Shown: piece after piece, positions 18,154-27,267 of the stretch | How positions within the stretch are numbered: the first letter of the stretch is position 1 | Layout: every line of letters starts with the position of its first letter | Assembly: GCA_017642445.1 (NCBI GenBank) | Contig: JAGCPA010000092.1 | Coordinates: 1-64,000, forward strand | Length of the DNA stretch: 64,000 bases | From: Spirochaetia bacterium | GTDB lineage: Bacteria; Spirochaetota; Spirochaetia; CADAEX01 | Direction: 5' to 3' | The notes under the pieces: model-generated | Told to the model about the DNA's origin: nothing | The model's input: only the letters and a program-made list of their open reading frames with translations | Database searches by the model: none | Program-made: the position numbers and the translations under genes

Positions 18154-19497
18154 TTGTTTTCGCCAGGAACTATAATAGCAGGAAGATGGTCTAACCCTTA
18201 CCTGAAAGATAAGAATTATTTTGGCAATCTTTTTATCTACGAAGAGAAGGCTGTTTTAAAAATTTATTTCTCCCAAGACCAACTTAAAGCCCAAGAATAT
18301 AGAGAATTAATTGAACTTTTCAAAGATAACAAAAGTTCTATTTTTTATGGATATCACGAGGCATTGCCTCATATATATGGTTATACCCTTGTTGACAATC
18401 ATATTAAAGAGTCGGTAGCAAATGATGTTTATGTGTTTTATTATGGCGAATTGTGCATAGAAACAAGGGCCATATATGAAGGAATTATTCTAGAAAAATA
18501 TGATGAAAAGATAATTGCAAAAGCCGTCTTAAAAACAAGTTATGCAAACAAGTGGATACCTTCATATGATATTAAAATGAATTCAAAAAAAGGGCGTTTA
18601 CCAGAACAAATATCTTATTCATTAAAGCAAAAAACCTATCATATTTTTTCGACCAAAACACTAGATATTGACTTTATTTCTGGGCTTAATGTTAGAAAGG
18701 AATTCAATGTTGGTCAAAAAATAGTGCTACAAAACGAAGTCAGGATTGAGATATCGGCGAAAACAAAAATAAACCTTGAAACAGTCATGAGATATATTAC
18801 ATATATCAATTCGTTCATTATGCTGTGCTCGGGAAATAATTCAGATATAACAGATGTTGAATTATATTATGATTATAATCAAAAATTTCCTAATAAATGC
18901 TGGTTTAAAACCACAAAGGGCAGAGAAACTAAATATGATAATATAATTGACTTTAACACAATCACCCAATGGGATGTTGTATTTTCTCGATGGAATAACC
19001 TATGTCTAAAAAGAATTGAAATATTGAATATGCTTTTTTATATTCTTAGATTTCCAGAAAAGTTTATTCCAGAAATGAAAACTGAAAATCTAGTTCATAT
19101 TTTCGAAGGATTGATGCGTTATAAATATGGCAAAATAGTTTCCGTTCAAGGTAAAAATTTAAAATTATTTAACCCTAATAAGAATTATACTCAAGAAATA
19201 ATTTCAAGTGGCAATCTACTAGGCAAGTTCATTTTCTTTTTCTTGGAGAATAAGAGGCAGTTTTTTCATGAAGATTTTAAAAGGTTTGCATTAAGTGATA
19301 CAGAAGCAACCTATGTTTCTTTTATACAAAACTGTATAACATTACGAGATTATTTTAGCCATGGTGGATTTGACGAGAGAATAAAAACAATTAACCCTAT
19401 TCTGCTTAATGCATTTTTGCTGAAAGCAGTTAGAATTCTTTTGATTCATGATATTTTGGGGATTTCTGATGCGGAAATACCGCTTGAGAGGATATAA
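18154..19497 (+). CDS. HEPN-domain protein, ApeA-like abortive-infection nuclease candidate
   Basis: This 447-aa protein has a beta-rich N-terminal half and a helical C-terminal half ending with RDYFSHGG, the R-x4-H motif of HEPN ribonucleases (Arg398, His403). This two-part layout and size fit the ApeA family of defence proteins, which are thought to cut RNA on infection; I infer the family from architecture, not from a search. The TTG start follows TAGGAG at 7 bases. It has its own likely promoter, and two co-directional genes follow within 36 and 13 bp. Confidence 0.68.
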   Translation: MFSPGTIIAGRWSNPYLKDKNYFGNLFIYEEKAVLKIYFSQDQLKAQEYRELIELFKDNKSSIFYGYHEALPHIYGYTLVDNHIKESVANDVYVFYYGELCIETRAIYEGIILEKYDEKIIAKAVLKTSYANKWIPSYDIKMNSKKGRLPEQISYSLKQKTYHIFSTKTLDIDFISGLNVRKEFNVGQKIVLQNEVRIEISAKTKINLETVMRYITYINSFIMLCSGNNSDITDVELYYDYNQKFPNKCWFKTTKGRETKYDNIIDFNTITQWDVVFSRWNNLCLKRIEILNMLFYILRFPEKFIPEMKTENLVHIFEGLMRYKYGKIVSVQGKNLKLFNPNKNYTQEIISSGNLLGKFIFFFLENKRQFFHEDFKRFALSDTEATYVSFIQNCITLRDYFSHGGFDERIKTINPILLNAFLLKAVRILLIHDILGISDAEIPLERI

Positions 19498-19533
19498 ATG
19501 GTTTATTTGAAATAATAAAGGTATTATAAATAT

Positions 19534-21138
19534 ATGTTTGATATAGAAAATGCAATAAAAGAAGCAAAACAAGAATATGCTAATAAAGATTTTGAATTGC
19601 TTTTAAAAGAAGGAAATATAGCCTTTTATAAAGGCTGTGAAGTGTCCCATATATTTATATTTGATAAAGAAGAAAAAAAAGCTATAAATTATTTTACACT
19701 TTTTTCTTTTGACGAATTATCTTCTGTTGATAAAACCCCTAATTATTTATCAAAACAACTTGATATAAACGATAGATATTTTTGTGGCATACAAAGAAAA
19801 CGAATAAGCATAGAAAATGCTCAAAATTGTTTTATTAATATTCAAAAAGGAATCCTTAATTTTGACGAAGAATGTCTAACTGGTAGAAATTTATATTTGC
19901 TACCCAAGGCGTTTGTTCCTTGTGAATCAAATGAAAAAGCACTTCTAAATTCTATTCTTAAACCAAATTACTGGGGTGATAATTATATCATTGAGTTTTT
20001 TGATGAAAAGAAAGAATTATTGACTGAAATTTTAAATATAAAGAATGTATCTGAAAAAATCTATGATTATATTAGAAAAACTCAAAGAATAAAAATGGAT
20101 TTTTCAAAAATCTATGAGAGAATTGGTAATATTATCTTTCAGTTTCCAATAACAATATGTAAAACGGGTATTTATTCAGAAAAGAACAGCAATGATATTC
20201 GTTTAAAGCTAGAATATCATCCAAGACAAAAAGCAGGTAAAAATATACATATAATTATAACAGCATCTTTTGATGATACAATAACAGCTGCTGATTATTA
20301 TGATTCATGCGATTTAAAAATTGATCATATCTTCCATTTAGGAGACGATTATAATCTTACAACTACTATACTAGATAAAGATAATAATCTTTTTCTGCAT
20401 AAATCAACAGTTAATTTTATAAAAAAAATAAGTATTTCGTCATCTTTGGGAATAACCTATTCAGAACCGAGACTTTTAAAAACAGAAACGGGGCACAAAG
20501 AAATAGATTTAGTCCATCGTACATCTTTTGGAATAAACATTCAAAGAAAGGATTATACAGATTATATTAATCAGCGGGTACGAAACAATGAAATAATAAG
20601 AAAAAGTAGTGATTTGGGAGTGTTTAAAAAGAAACAAAGACAAGAAGCTTTGAAATTTATTCAAAATAGAATAAAAAACATTTCTTCAGATTTTATTGCT
20701 ATATATCTATGGGATCCATATCTTTTACCAGCCGATATAATTAATACTTTATATTATGAAAATTCAGGATTAATTTTTCAGTGCATTACAGATTACCAAA
20801 AAACAAGAAAAAAGTTAAAGGCTAATTGTTTTAGTGATTATATTCAAAAAGTTAAAGAAGAATTTTCAAGCTTGTCAAACAATCAAGGTGTACATTTAAA
20901 ACTGGTGGCCAGATATGGTGGGCATGGCTGGGGGTTTCATGACAGATTTCTAATATTTGTTCCGAGAGATTCCTTTACTTTGCCAGAAGTTTATTCACTT
21001 GGAATTTCTGTAAATCAACTTGGAAAAAGCCACCATATTATTCAAAAAGTTCCTAATCCTCGTGTTATTTTAGATGACTTTGAGAAATTATGGAAAGAAC
21101 TTGATAATTCAGATTGTTGCGTTATCCATATGCCATAA
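19534..21138 (+). CDS. VPA1262-like protein with PLD-type C-terminal domain
   Basis: This 534-aa protein has a C-terminal region resembling a phospholipase-D/nuclease fold: YLWDPYLLPADI, then HDRFLIF (His469) and GISVNQLGKSHHIIQKV before the end. One HxDRF-type half-site is clear; a second HKD is not obvious, so it would need to dimerise to act as a nuclease. The combination recalls the VPA1262 family, found in defence islands, though I assign this from memory of the C-terminal motif. It follows the HEPN gene by 36 bp with AAAGG before the ATG. The function is unproven. Confidence 0.55.
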   Translation: MFDIENAIKEAKQEYANKDFELLLKEGNIAFYKGCEVSHIFIFDKEEKKAINYFTLFSFDELSSVDKTPNYLSKQLDINDRYFCGIQRKRISIENAQNCFINIQKGILNFDEECLTGRNLYLLPKAFVPCESNEKALLNSILKPNYWGDNYIIEFFDEKKELLTEILNIKNVSEKIYDYIRKTQRIKMDFSKIYERIGNIIFQFPITICKTGIYSEKNSNDIRLKLEYHPRQKAGKNIHIIITASFDDTITAADYYDSCDLKIDHIFHLGDDYNLTTTILDKDNNLFLHKSTVNFIKKISISSSLGITYSEPRLLKTETGHKEIDLVHRTSFGINIQRKDYTDYINQRVRNNEIIRKSSDLGVFKKKQRQEALKFIQNRIKNISSDFIAIYLWDPYLLPADIINTLYYENSGLIFQCITDYQKTRKKLKANCFSDYIQKVKEEFSSLSNNQGVHLKLVARYGGHGWGFHDRFLIFVPRDSFTLPEVYSLGISVNQLGKSHHIIQKVPNPRVILDDFEKLWKELDNSDCCVIHMP

Positions 21139-21151
21139 AAAAGAGTTGAAT

Positions 21152-22639
21152 ATGAAAATTGAATATTTATTAAACGATATAAAAAATGGTAATGAAAGTG
21201 CAGAACTGTTTGAAGCATTTAAACAAATATTAGAGAATCCAACAAAAGAAATTAATATCGATTTTTTTAAACAAATCAATGCTATTATTTTTAATTATAC
21301 AAAGATAAATAAAAATGAATTTTTACAAATTAATTTGCCAGAAGAAAAAATAAAAAAAATAAAAGAATGTCTCATTCTTTCTCGAAAACTATATACTGAA
21401 AGTGTCAATGAATTAAGCGAAAAAAAATTAATAATATCATTACTTCTTCTTAGGTTTTATGAGCAGAGTTTTTTGCTTTTATCGGATATTAAAGTTTCTA
21501 AAAACTTTTTAGATAAAATTATTGAAATGCTAAAAAATGTTTCTATAACTTTCAATATAAAAGATGATGCACGCTATGGAGAAAAAAAGTGGTTAGATGC
21601 TATTAACGAGGCAAAGACTTTAAATGATTATTCTAAAATGTTAAAGATGATGGATGAATTAAACAATAGTCCTTTTTTGTTCGAGGGAATTGAATCTTCC
21701 TGGACAATTATTTTTCAATGGATTTGGTTTATAAGGCATGAAATAATTATTGAGTTGATAACCACAATGTCGCCAGAAACAGTAGAAGTTGTATTTTATA
21801 GTTTAAAAGATGAAATACATAACATAGTTATTCATCTTCCGCAAAACAACCCCCAAAAAGCCTATCCTGTTTTAAGAGGGTTTATGCTCTTATTCCATTG
21901 TCTTGAAGAAAAAACCCGAGGAGAAAACGCCATTACTTTACAAGAATTACCAGATTGTACGGATTGGATTATTGAAATGTTTCATAACAAAATAATTAAT
22001 ATCCCGGAATATATACCGGCAATGAGAATTGCGCATTTAAAATCGTTTAATTATTATTTAGGGAAGGCTATTGCAAAGGATATATCACTATTTAATAAAT
22101 TTCTATCGGCAATTGATTTGGATGCTGAAGTAAGCGTTGTTTTTTCAGAAAGCTTTTTAGACAATGTGAACCAGAATCGTAAAATATTATTTGTGGGTAA
22201 TAAAATTATATATAAATATTTTAGTGAAAAAATAAATACATATGATTTTACTAATAAAAACATTGGATGCTTAGGCATAATAATACAATATTTTTATTTA
22301 AAATATAAAACAAAAGAAAAATACATTAAAAAACTTAATAAAACATCTTCAATGATAATTAAAATTCAAAGCAGTTGGGATTTTACAAACATCAAAAAAT
22401 TCTGGATTTATTTATTTTATTTAGCAATGGCTAATAATTATTTAGAATATCATTTTACAGAAAAACAATTAAAGGAAATAATTCCGATTGTATTTGACGA
22501 GAGAGAAAGAATAAACCAAGGATATTATTGCATAGATACTATAATAGCATTATTAACTTCATTTGTTGAAAAAATTAAATTAAAGAAGATTAATAATGAT
22601 GTTGTTGAATTTTCAAAAAAATCGGATAAAAACGAGTAA
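21152..22639 (+). CDS. Unknown protein, mostly helical, partner of the PLD-like protein
   Basis: I do not recognise this 495-aa protein. It is AT-rich in coding, highly charged and predicted mostly helical, with Lys/Glu/Ile/Leu-rich stretches reminiscent of a helical-repeat scaffold; no catalytic motif or signal peptide is seen. ATG 21152 is preferred over an in-frame ATG at 21074 inside the upstream gene because AAGAG lies just before it. It starts 13 bp after the PLD-like gene, so the two are very probably cotranscribed and may act together. Confidence 0.7.
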   Translation: MKIEYLLNDIKNGNESAELFEAFKQILENPTKEINIDFFKQINAIIFNYTKINKNEFLQINLPEEKIKKIKECLILSRKLYTESVNELSEKKLIISLLLLRFYEQSFLLLSDIKVSKNFLDKIIEMLKNVSITFNIKDDARYGEKKWLDAINEAKTLNDYSKMLKMMDELNNSPFLFEGIESSWTIIFQWIWFIRHEIIIELITTMSPETVEVVFYSLKDEIHNIVIHLPQNNPQKAYPVLRGFMLLFHCLEEKTRGENAITLQELPDCTDWIIEMFHNKIINIPEYIPAMRIAHLKSFNYYLGKAIAKDISLFNKFLSAIDLDAEVSVVFSESFLDNVNQNRKILFVGNKIIYKYFSEKINTYDFTNKNIGCLGIIIQYFYLKYKTKEKYIKKLNKTSSMIIKIQSSWDFTNIKKFWIYLFYLAMANNYLEYHFTEKQLKEIIPIVFDERERINQGYYCIDTIIALLTSFVEKIKLKKINNDVVEFSKKSDKNE

Positions 22640-22706
22640 CGTCTTCAATCATATTTCATATTAAGAAAATATAATAGATATTTGTATGCAACAAACACCA
22701 GATACA

Positions 22707-22715
22707 TGTTATAAT
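22707..22715 (+). promoter_or_regulatory. Extended -10 promoter before the DUF2971 gene
   Basis: TGTTATAAT is an extended -10 with a consensus hexamer at 22710-22715, 39 bp before the ATG. Upstream context CATGTTATA matches that before the HEPN gene. A -35 is unclear. Confidence 0.5.
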
Positions 22716-22753
22716 TTTCTGAAAAATAAAAAGAATTGTGGAGAACTATTTAA

Positions 22754-23770
22754 ATGGCAGAAAATGTTCTTTTGTTAATAGAAATTCTAAAAAGAAATGA
22801 TTATGTTGGATATATTCAGTATTTACGAGCGAACTTGCCAGAAAAGCTTTATCGATATTGCTCTCATACAAACCAAAATATTAGTACAATAACGTCATCA
22901 AAAATTCCTTTATCAAATCCACGTTATTTTAATGATCCATTTGATTCATTGTCACAGGAGGTTTATAGGGTTTATACCCACTATTATAAAAAAATCGACA
23001 GAACAATTCAAAGAATTTTATATTCCCGAGATAAAAAGGTCAGGATACTAAGAGATGCGATATTGCGCAGGAATATCTTAAGCAGAAAAGTTGCTTATAA
23101 AGAAAAGTTTAAAATATTAGAAGAAGAAAAGCAAAAGATAATTAAACCCAATGCAGATGTAGGCATTGAGGATATACATATTCACGGAATTCTTTGGGAA
23201 ATGAAACAAATTTCTGGTTTTACAAATAGATATTTGGGTGATTTTGTGTCAGATTCAGGAGTTTTTTGTCTCTCTGAAGAAAAAAACAATATAATTATGC
23301 ATTCCCATTATGGAAATGCTCATAGTGGCTTTTGTATTGAATATAAAACAGATAATATTATTCAAGATATATTAAATGGGAAATATTTTATAATTCCTTT
23401 ATATTATTCTGATACAATATATACTGATTATTCTGAGCAGATTTACCCGGAGAGATTAACATATTTGTGGAATCTTCCACAATTTATGTATAAGAAAAAA
23501 CAATGGGAATATGAAAAAGAGTGGAGAATTGTTAAATTTGATTCATCTGACCATCAATTAGATTTTGACTATATTAACACCATATATTTAGGCGCTTCTT
23601 TTGAAAATGTTGATTTTGTTTTTAACAATAATTCTGAAAGGGAAGAAAAGAAACAAATTGATTATTTAATTAAATTATTCGACTATTGTAGTGAAAAGGG
23701 TATAAAAATTATCCCGCTTCGGGCGGCAACCCATAAATATGGACTTGAAGAACTTGATAAATACAAATAA
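22754..23770 (+). CDS. DUF2971-family protein
   Basis: This 338-aa protein has the features of DUF2971: an N-terminal KLYRYCS...PLSNPRYFNDPFDS, a central VFCLSEEKNNIIMHSHYGNAHSGFCIEY, KKKQWEYEKEWRIV and a closing segment with conserved basic and aromatic residues. The biochemical role of this family is not established. It is recurrent in accessory and defence-rich regions, which fits its place here. A GGAG ribosome-binding site precedes the ATG and it has its own likely promoter. Confidence 0.75.
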   Translation: MAENVLLLIEILKRNDYVGYIQYLRANLPEKLYRYCSHTNQNISTITSSKIPLSNPRYFNDPFDSLSQEVYRVYTHYYKKIDRTIQRILYSRDKKVRILRDAILRRNILSRKVAYKEKFKILEEEKQKIIKPNADVGIEDIHIHGILWEMKQISGFTNRYLGDFVSDSGVFCLSEEKNNIIMHSHYGNAHSGFCIEYKTDNIIQDILNGKYFIIPLYYSDTIYTDYSEQIYPERLTYLWNLPQFMYKKKQWEYEKEWRIVKFDSSDHQLDFDYINTIYLGASFENVDFVFNNNSEREEKKQIDYLIKLFDYCSEKGIKIIPLRAATHKYGLEELDKYK

Positions 23771-23802
23771 TCAATTTGTATATCAAGTAGAAAAACTGCC
23801 AG

Positions 23803-23926
23803 TAGCCAATATACCCTAAAAGGCTAACAACATCTGATATCTCTATTCTGGTCATAAAGAGCGCCCCAGGTGATACAGGATTTTTCCTGGCTGAAAGAAT
23901 CATCGCGGGAAAGAGAATGGGGCATT
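23803..23926 (+). pseudogene. Possible 3' remnant of an unknown gene
   Basis: A plus-strand frame opens after a TAG at 23803-23805 and runs to TAA at 23924-23926, about 40 codons. Its end reads SAPGDTGFFLAERIIAGK and then RMGH, protein-like and unlike neighbouring AT-rich codon use. There is no start codon or ribosome-binding site. I do not recognise the family. An alternative is a non-coding repeat with chance coding look. Confidence 0.25.
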
Positions 23927-23973
23927 AATCCATTTGTTTTATAAAAAGCGATAATTTTAACAATTTTTTCCGC

Positions 23974-24002
23974 TTGCATTATATAAATATATATATTATA
24001 AT
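23974..24002 (+). promoter_or_regulatory. Strong sigma-70-type promoter for the regulator-defence-glycan operon
   Basis: TTGCAT (23974-23979), a 17-bp AT-alternating spacer and consensus TATAAT (23997-24002) predict a start near 24009. The leader would be about 90 nt if translation starts at 24099. Confidence 0.75.
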
Positions 24003-24017
24003 GTTCAAAAGTTGAAC
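24003..24017. promoter_or_regulatory. Palindrome at the predicted transcription start (operator candidate)
   Basis: GTTCAA-AAG-TTGAAC is a perfect 6-bp inverted repeat placed immediately after the -10. The winged-helix protein encoded next could bind it as an autoregulator; this is inference. Confidence 0.45.
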
Positions 24018-24098
24018 GAAAAATCTGCCTGGAGAGGGGACAGCAGGTTTCGGCGGCGTCTTTGGACACAGGTGGTCTATTTTTAGTTTACCATTTCT

Positions 24099-24656
24099 AT
24101 GGGCGAGGTATGCCCACGCATGTACACTTCCGATAAAGAAGCGATTATCCTAGAACACATTTATAATGACGACTCACTAAAGCAAAGAGAACTTGCAGAC
24201 AAAGCAGGCATCTCTCTTGGCATGGTCAATGCCATCCTGAAACGACTTATAGAAAAAGGCTGGCTCATGACCAAGCGTCTTAACCAGCGTAATATAAGTT
24301 ATGTGGTTTCTCCGGCTGGAATAGAAGAGATATTCAAACGAAGTTATCGATATTTCATGCGGACTATTGATAATATAAACCTCTATAGAGAAAAAATAGA
24401 ACAGCTTGTCGCAGAGGCCATGGAAGCCGGATATAATAGTATCACGTTGGTTGGTAAGAGCGATCTGGAATTCCTTGTGGAGTACACTTGTGGGAAAATG
24501 GGAATAGGCTTTAAAAAGGGAGATGCCAATCAGATAAATGGCAAGATGTATATCTTGTATGGAGAACAGTATGAACCAATTAACAAAATACAGGATAAAC
24601 ATTGGCTTCGAAATATTATAATAACTCAAAAGGCATCAGAAGATAATGACCTATGA
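24099..24656 (+). CDS. Winged-helix (MarR-like) transcriptional regulator
   Basis: This 185-aa protein has an N-terminal winged helix-turn-helix: LKQRELADKAGISLGMVNAILKRL is the recognition region (about residues 27-51), followed by a wing with KRLNQRNISYVVSP. The remainder is an alpha/beta domain with a glycine-rich ITLVGKSDLEF segment of unknown ligand. Regulators like this often head polysaccharide loci, yet here defence genes come between it and the sugar genes. The ATG at 24099 has no ribosome-binding site; ATG 24120 has GCGAGG about 12 bases upstream and would drop 7 residues. Confidence 0.75.
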   Translation: MGEVCPRMYTSDKEAIILEHIYNDDSLKQRELADKAGISLGMVNAILKRLIEKGWLMTKRLNQRNISYVVSPAGIEEIFKRSYRYFMRTIDNINLYREKIEQLVAEAMEAGYNSITLVGKSDLEFLVEYTCGKMGIGFKKGDANQINGKMYILYGEQYEPINKIQDKHWLRNIIITQKASEDNDL

Positions 24657-24691
24657 ATATAAAAAGATTGGTTTTTTAGTTTGGATTAGTG

Positions 24692-25531
24692 ATGTTTTAT
24701 TCACCGCTTAGATATCCAGGAGGAAAAGGAAAGCTTACTCCTGTTATTGAAAAATTGATAAATCAATATGGTCATAGAGGGGGCACATATATTGAACCTT
24801 TCGCTGGAGGAGCTGCTGTTGCTATTGAATTGCTCGAGAGAGGAGTCGTTTCTGAAATTGTAATCAATGACTTGGATAAAGGCATTTATTCTTTTTGGCG
24901 GGCAATTCTGGAGGATACAGAAAGATTTATCAAACAGATAAAAGCTGTTCCTTTAAATATTGATGAATGGAAACATCAGAGAGATATTTGTTTTAATCAA
25001 AACAAAAAATATAGTTTTGAGTTAGGTTTTGCAACTTTTTATATGAATCGAACTAATCGGTCAGGTATAATTAAGGGCGGCGTTATTGGTGGCCAGAATC
25101 AAGCGAGGGAATGGAAATTAGATGCTCGCTTTAATAGGAACAGATTGATTGAAAGAATAGAAAAGATAGCAAAGAATAAATCAAAAATCCATCTCTATAA
25201 TAAAGATGTTGAATCATTTATTATAAATTATATTCCGCTTTATGGGGATAATTCGTTTATTTATTTTGACCCGCCATATTATAATAAGGGGAAACAATTA
25301 TATTTGAATTTCTTTAATCACAATGATCATTTAAGAATTGCTAAACTGATAAAGGAAAAAGTAAATAGTGATTGGGTTATTACATATGATGAAGAACCAC
25401 AAATAGCAGAAATATATAAAGAATATACTATTCGACCATATAAATTAAACTATAGTGTTTCAAAAAAAAGAACAGGAAAAGAAATAATTATATTTAAGAC
25501 AACAGTAAATATGTATGAAGAAATTTCATGA
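24692..25531 (+). CDS. D12-class adenine-N6 DNA methyltransferase (Dam-like)
   Basis: This 279-aa enzyme transfers a methyl group from SAM to adenine in DNA. Motifs are in the order of the D12/Dam family: the FxxPLRYPGGKGK opening, SAM-binding YIEPFAGGAAVAIELL (motif I), the NDLDKG region, and the catalytic DPPY motif in YFDPPYYNKGKQLY. The target is not readable but GATC is common for the family. No restriction endonuclease is adjacent; an AAA-TOPRIM protein follows by 27 bp and may be its partner. ATG 24692 is taken; a GTG lies one codon upstream. Confidence 0.92.
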   Translation: MFYSPLRYPGGKGKLTPVIEKLINQYGHRGGTYIEPFAGGAAVAIELLERGVVSEIVINDLDKGIYSFWRAILEDTERFIKQIKAVPLNIDEWKHQRDICFNQNKKYSFELGFATFYMNRTNRSGIIKGGVIGGQNQAREWKLDARFNRNRLIERIEKIAKNKSKIHLYNKDVESFIINYIPLYGDNSFIYFDPPYYNKGKQLYLNFFNHNDHLRIAKLIKEKVNSDWVITYDEEPQIAEIYKEYTIRPYKLNYSVSKKRTGKEIIIFKTTVNMYEEIS

Positions 25532-25558
25532 TTAGAAGACTCATAGGGAATATGAAGA

Positions 25559-27187
25559 ATGGAAGAATATAAGACAGCCGCAGATTTTGGATATGAAAGC
25601 AATAAAGATGTAATTATAGAAAAGATTGAAAAAATTATTATCGAAAAATTTAGAACTATCGAAAACCAAGAAATACTTTTAGGAGACAACCTGACAATAT
25701 TGTCTGGAAAAAACGGTACAATGAAATCTTCAATTCTTGGTTTAATTGCACATCCATTTTCATCCCCCAATGATGCGGTTGATTCTTTTGGTGTCAAACT
25801 AAAAACTGACATGAAAGATGTTTTTTATCTAAGTTTAGAGAAAGATAAAGAAATCTACCGATACAATCTCGTATTAAAAACGGATAAGGCCGAATATATC
25901 TCTGAGCCAATTCGTGTTTATCCTCGTCCGAGCGAAAAGCGTCATCGAGTAACAGTTGGGAAAGATAATACAAAAGGATTAGGGAATTTTTCTCTTAATA
26001 CCGCGTATATTAATTTAAAAAGGGTATATCCAATTGTTGAAACACAAGCTGAATCAAATGATTCTTCACTTGGCACAGATGAGAAGAAGTTTATAGCTGA
26101 AGGATATTATAAAATACTTCAACGAGAAGATTTTTCGGAGCCAGTTGTGGTTGAAGAAAAAAGACGAAAAAACACTTTTGGGCCATCACCAACAGCAACT
26201 TATGATTTTAAGTCCATTTCATCGGGAGAAGATAATTTAGGACATATACTTAATAAAATGTTTGCATTTATCAATTATCAATGCAAAGAACGAAAACTAC
26301 AAGGTGTTTTGTGTATAGATGAAGTTGAAGCCGCATTACACCCAATTGCACAAAAATGTCTTCTTGAATATTTATTGTCGTGGTCAAAAAAATATAATAT
26401 TCAAGTTGTTGTAACGTCTCATTCTCTTTATTTTATCCAATGCGCATTGGAGCAACAAGAAAAAGAGAAAGATGCTATTTCAATAAATATGATAAGTACA
26501 GCACATGTTTCTGGGAAAAAATATCAAGTAATACATAATCCAACTTACTCAATGGCATATAAAGAACTTACCTTAGATGATTTAAACGGGTTAATGGAAT
26601 CATATCTTATAGATATTTTGTGTGAAGATAAAGTTGCTGAATATTATTTGAAAACTATCTTATCATCAAGAAATATTAAAAAACGACTTAATTTCATGCA
26701 TGATATGTTCTTTGAACAGGAGGGAACTGGGTTTAAGACATATAAGGCTTTAATAAAGAATGGTGAAAAACTTCTAGAAAATGCAATCGTTGTATTTGAT
26801 TCCGATGTTGATATTTCAAGTTTAAAGGGAAATGTTAGTTTTTTAAAACTTCCTTCAAAATATGAAATGCCTTTAGAAAAAGAATTAGTAAAGTATATTC
26901 ACGATTTAGAAGGAGACAATAATTTTTTTAAGAAATATAAAAGAGAAAAACAATTTTTTTTGAGGGAGTTTGGAAAATATAATATTACTGATTATGATAT
27001 TGATCATATGAAAAAGGACGATAGTTTGAAATATAAGAACTGGTTCAGGTCTGACCCCAAAAGAAATCAATATATTAACTATTTCGCAAAAAATAATGAT
27101 TCGTTCATTACCCCTTTTAGAAAAAAATTGATAATGCTTGTTAATGAGAAGTTAAAAAGGAAATCATTACCTATAATAGCAGAATAA
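25559..27187 (+). CDS. AAA ATPase with C-terminal TOPRIM-like domain (OLD-like)
   Basis: This 542-aa ABC/SMC-like ATPase has Walker A GKNGTMKSS (50-58; the second glycine is replaced by Met55), signature-like SISSGEDNLGHIL (219-231), Walker B VLCIDEVEA (250-258) and an H-loop VVTSHS. The C-terminal part has a TOPRIM pattern: LCEDKVAEYYL (Glu356) and VVFDSDVD (Asp414, Asp416, Asp418). ATPase-TOPRIM proteins include OLD and Gabija GajA nucleases, so a DNA-cutting defence role is likely. It lies between an adenine methyltransferase and the RADAR genes. A pairing with the methyltransferase would resemble a self-marking system, but this is inference. Confidence 0.72.
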   Translation: MEEYKTAADFGYESNKDVIIEKIEKIIIEKFRTIENQEILLGDNLTILSGKNGTMKSSILGLIAHPFSSPNDAVDSFGVKLKTDMKDVFYLSLEKDKEIYRYNLVLKTDKAEYISEPIRVYPRPSEKRHRVTVGKDNTKGLGNFSLNTAYINLKRVYPIVETQAESNDSSLGTDEKKFIAEGYYKILQREDFSEPVVVEEKRRKNTFGPSPTATYDFKSISSGEDNLGHILNKMFAFINYQCKERKLQGVLCIDEVEAALHPIAQKCLLEYLLSWSKKYNIQVVVTSHSLYFIQCALEQQEKEKDAISINMISTAHVSGKKYQVIHNPTYSMAYKELTLDDLNGLMESYLIDILCEDKVAEYYLKTILSSRNIKKRLNFMHDMFFEQEGTGFKTYKALIKNGEKLLENAIVVFDSDVDISSLKGNVSFLKLPSKYEMPLEKELVKYIHDLEGDNNFFKKYKREKQFFLREFGKYNITDYDIDHMKKDDSLKYKNWFRSDPKRNQYINYFAKNNDSFITPFRKKLIMLVNEKLKRKSLPIIAE

Positions 27188-27267
27188 AATAATAATAAAA
27201 ACATACGGGCAATTAGTAGTTAAATACCCATCCAGTTAATTAATTAAAGACCCTTTTGGAGGCTTTT

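Larger units (their letters stand above)
23771..24098. other. 328-bp intergenic region: possible gene remnant, promoter and leader
   Basis: The left part (23803-23926) is less AT-rich than its surroundings and holds an open frame ending in IIAGKRMGH and a stop, with no start; it may be a broken gene end. The right part holds a promoter (23974-24002), a palindrome (24003-24017) and a GC-rich leader up to the winged-helix regulator. No RNA gene was recognised. Confidence 0.7.

Noticed and set aside
24099-24656. RfaH/UpxY-type antiterminator
   Set aside because: The protein has a winged-helix DNA-binding start and no NusG N-terminal domain or KOW motif; no ops-type element was seen in the leader.
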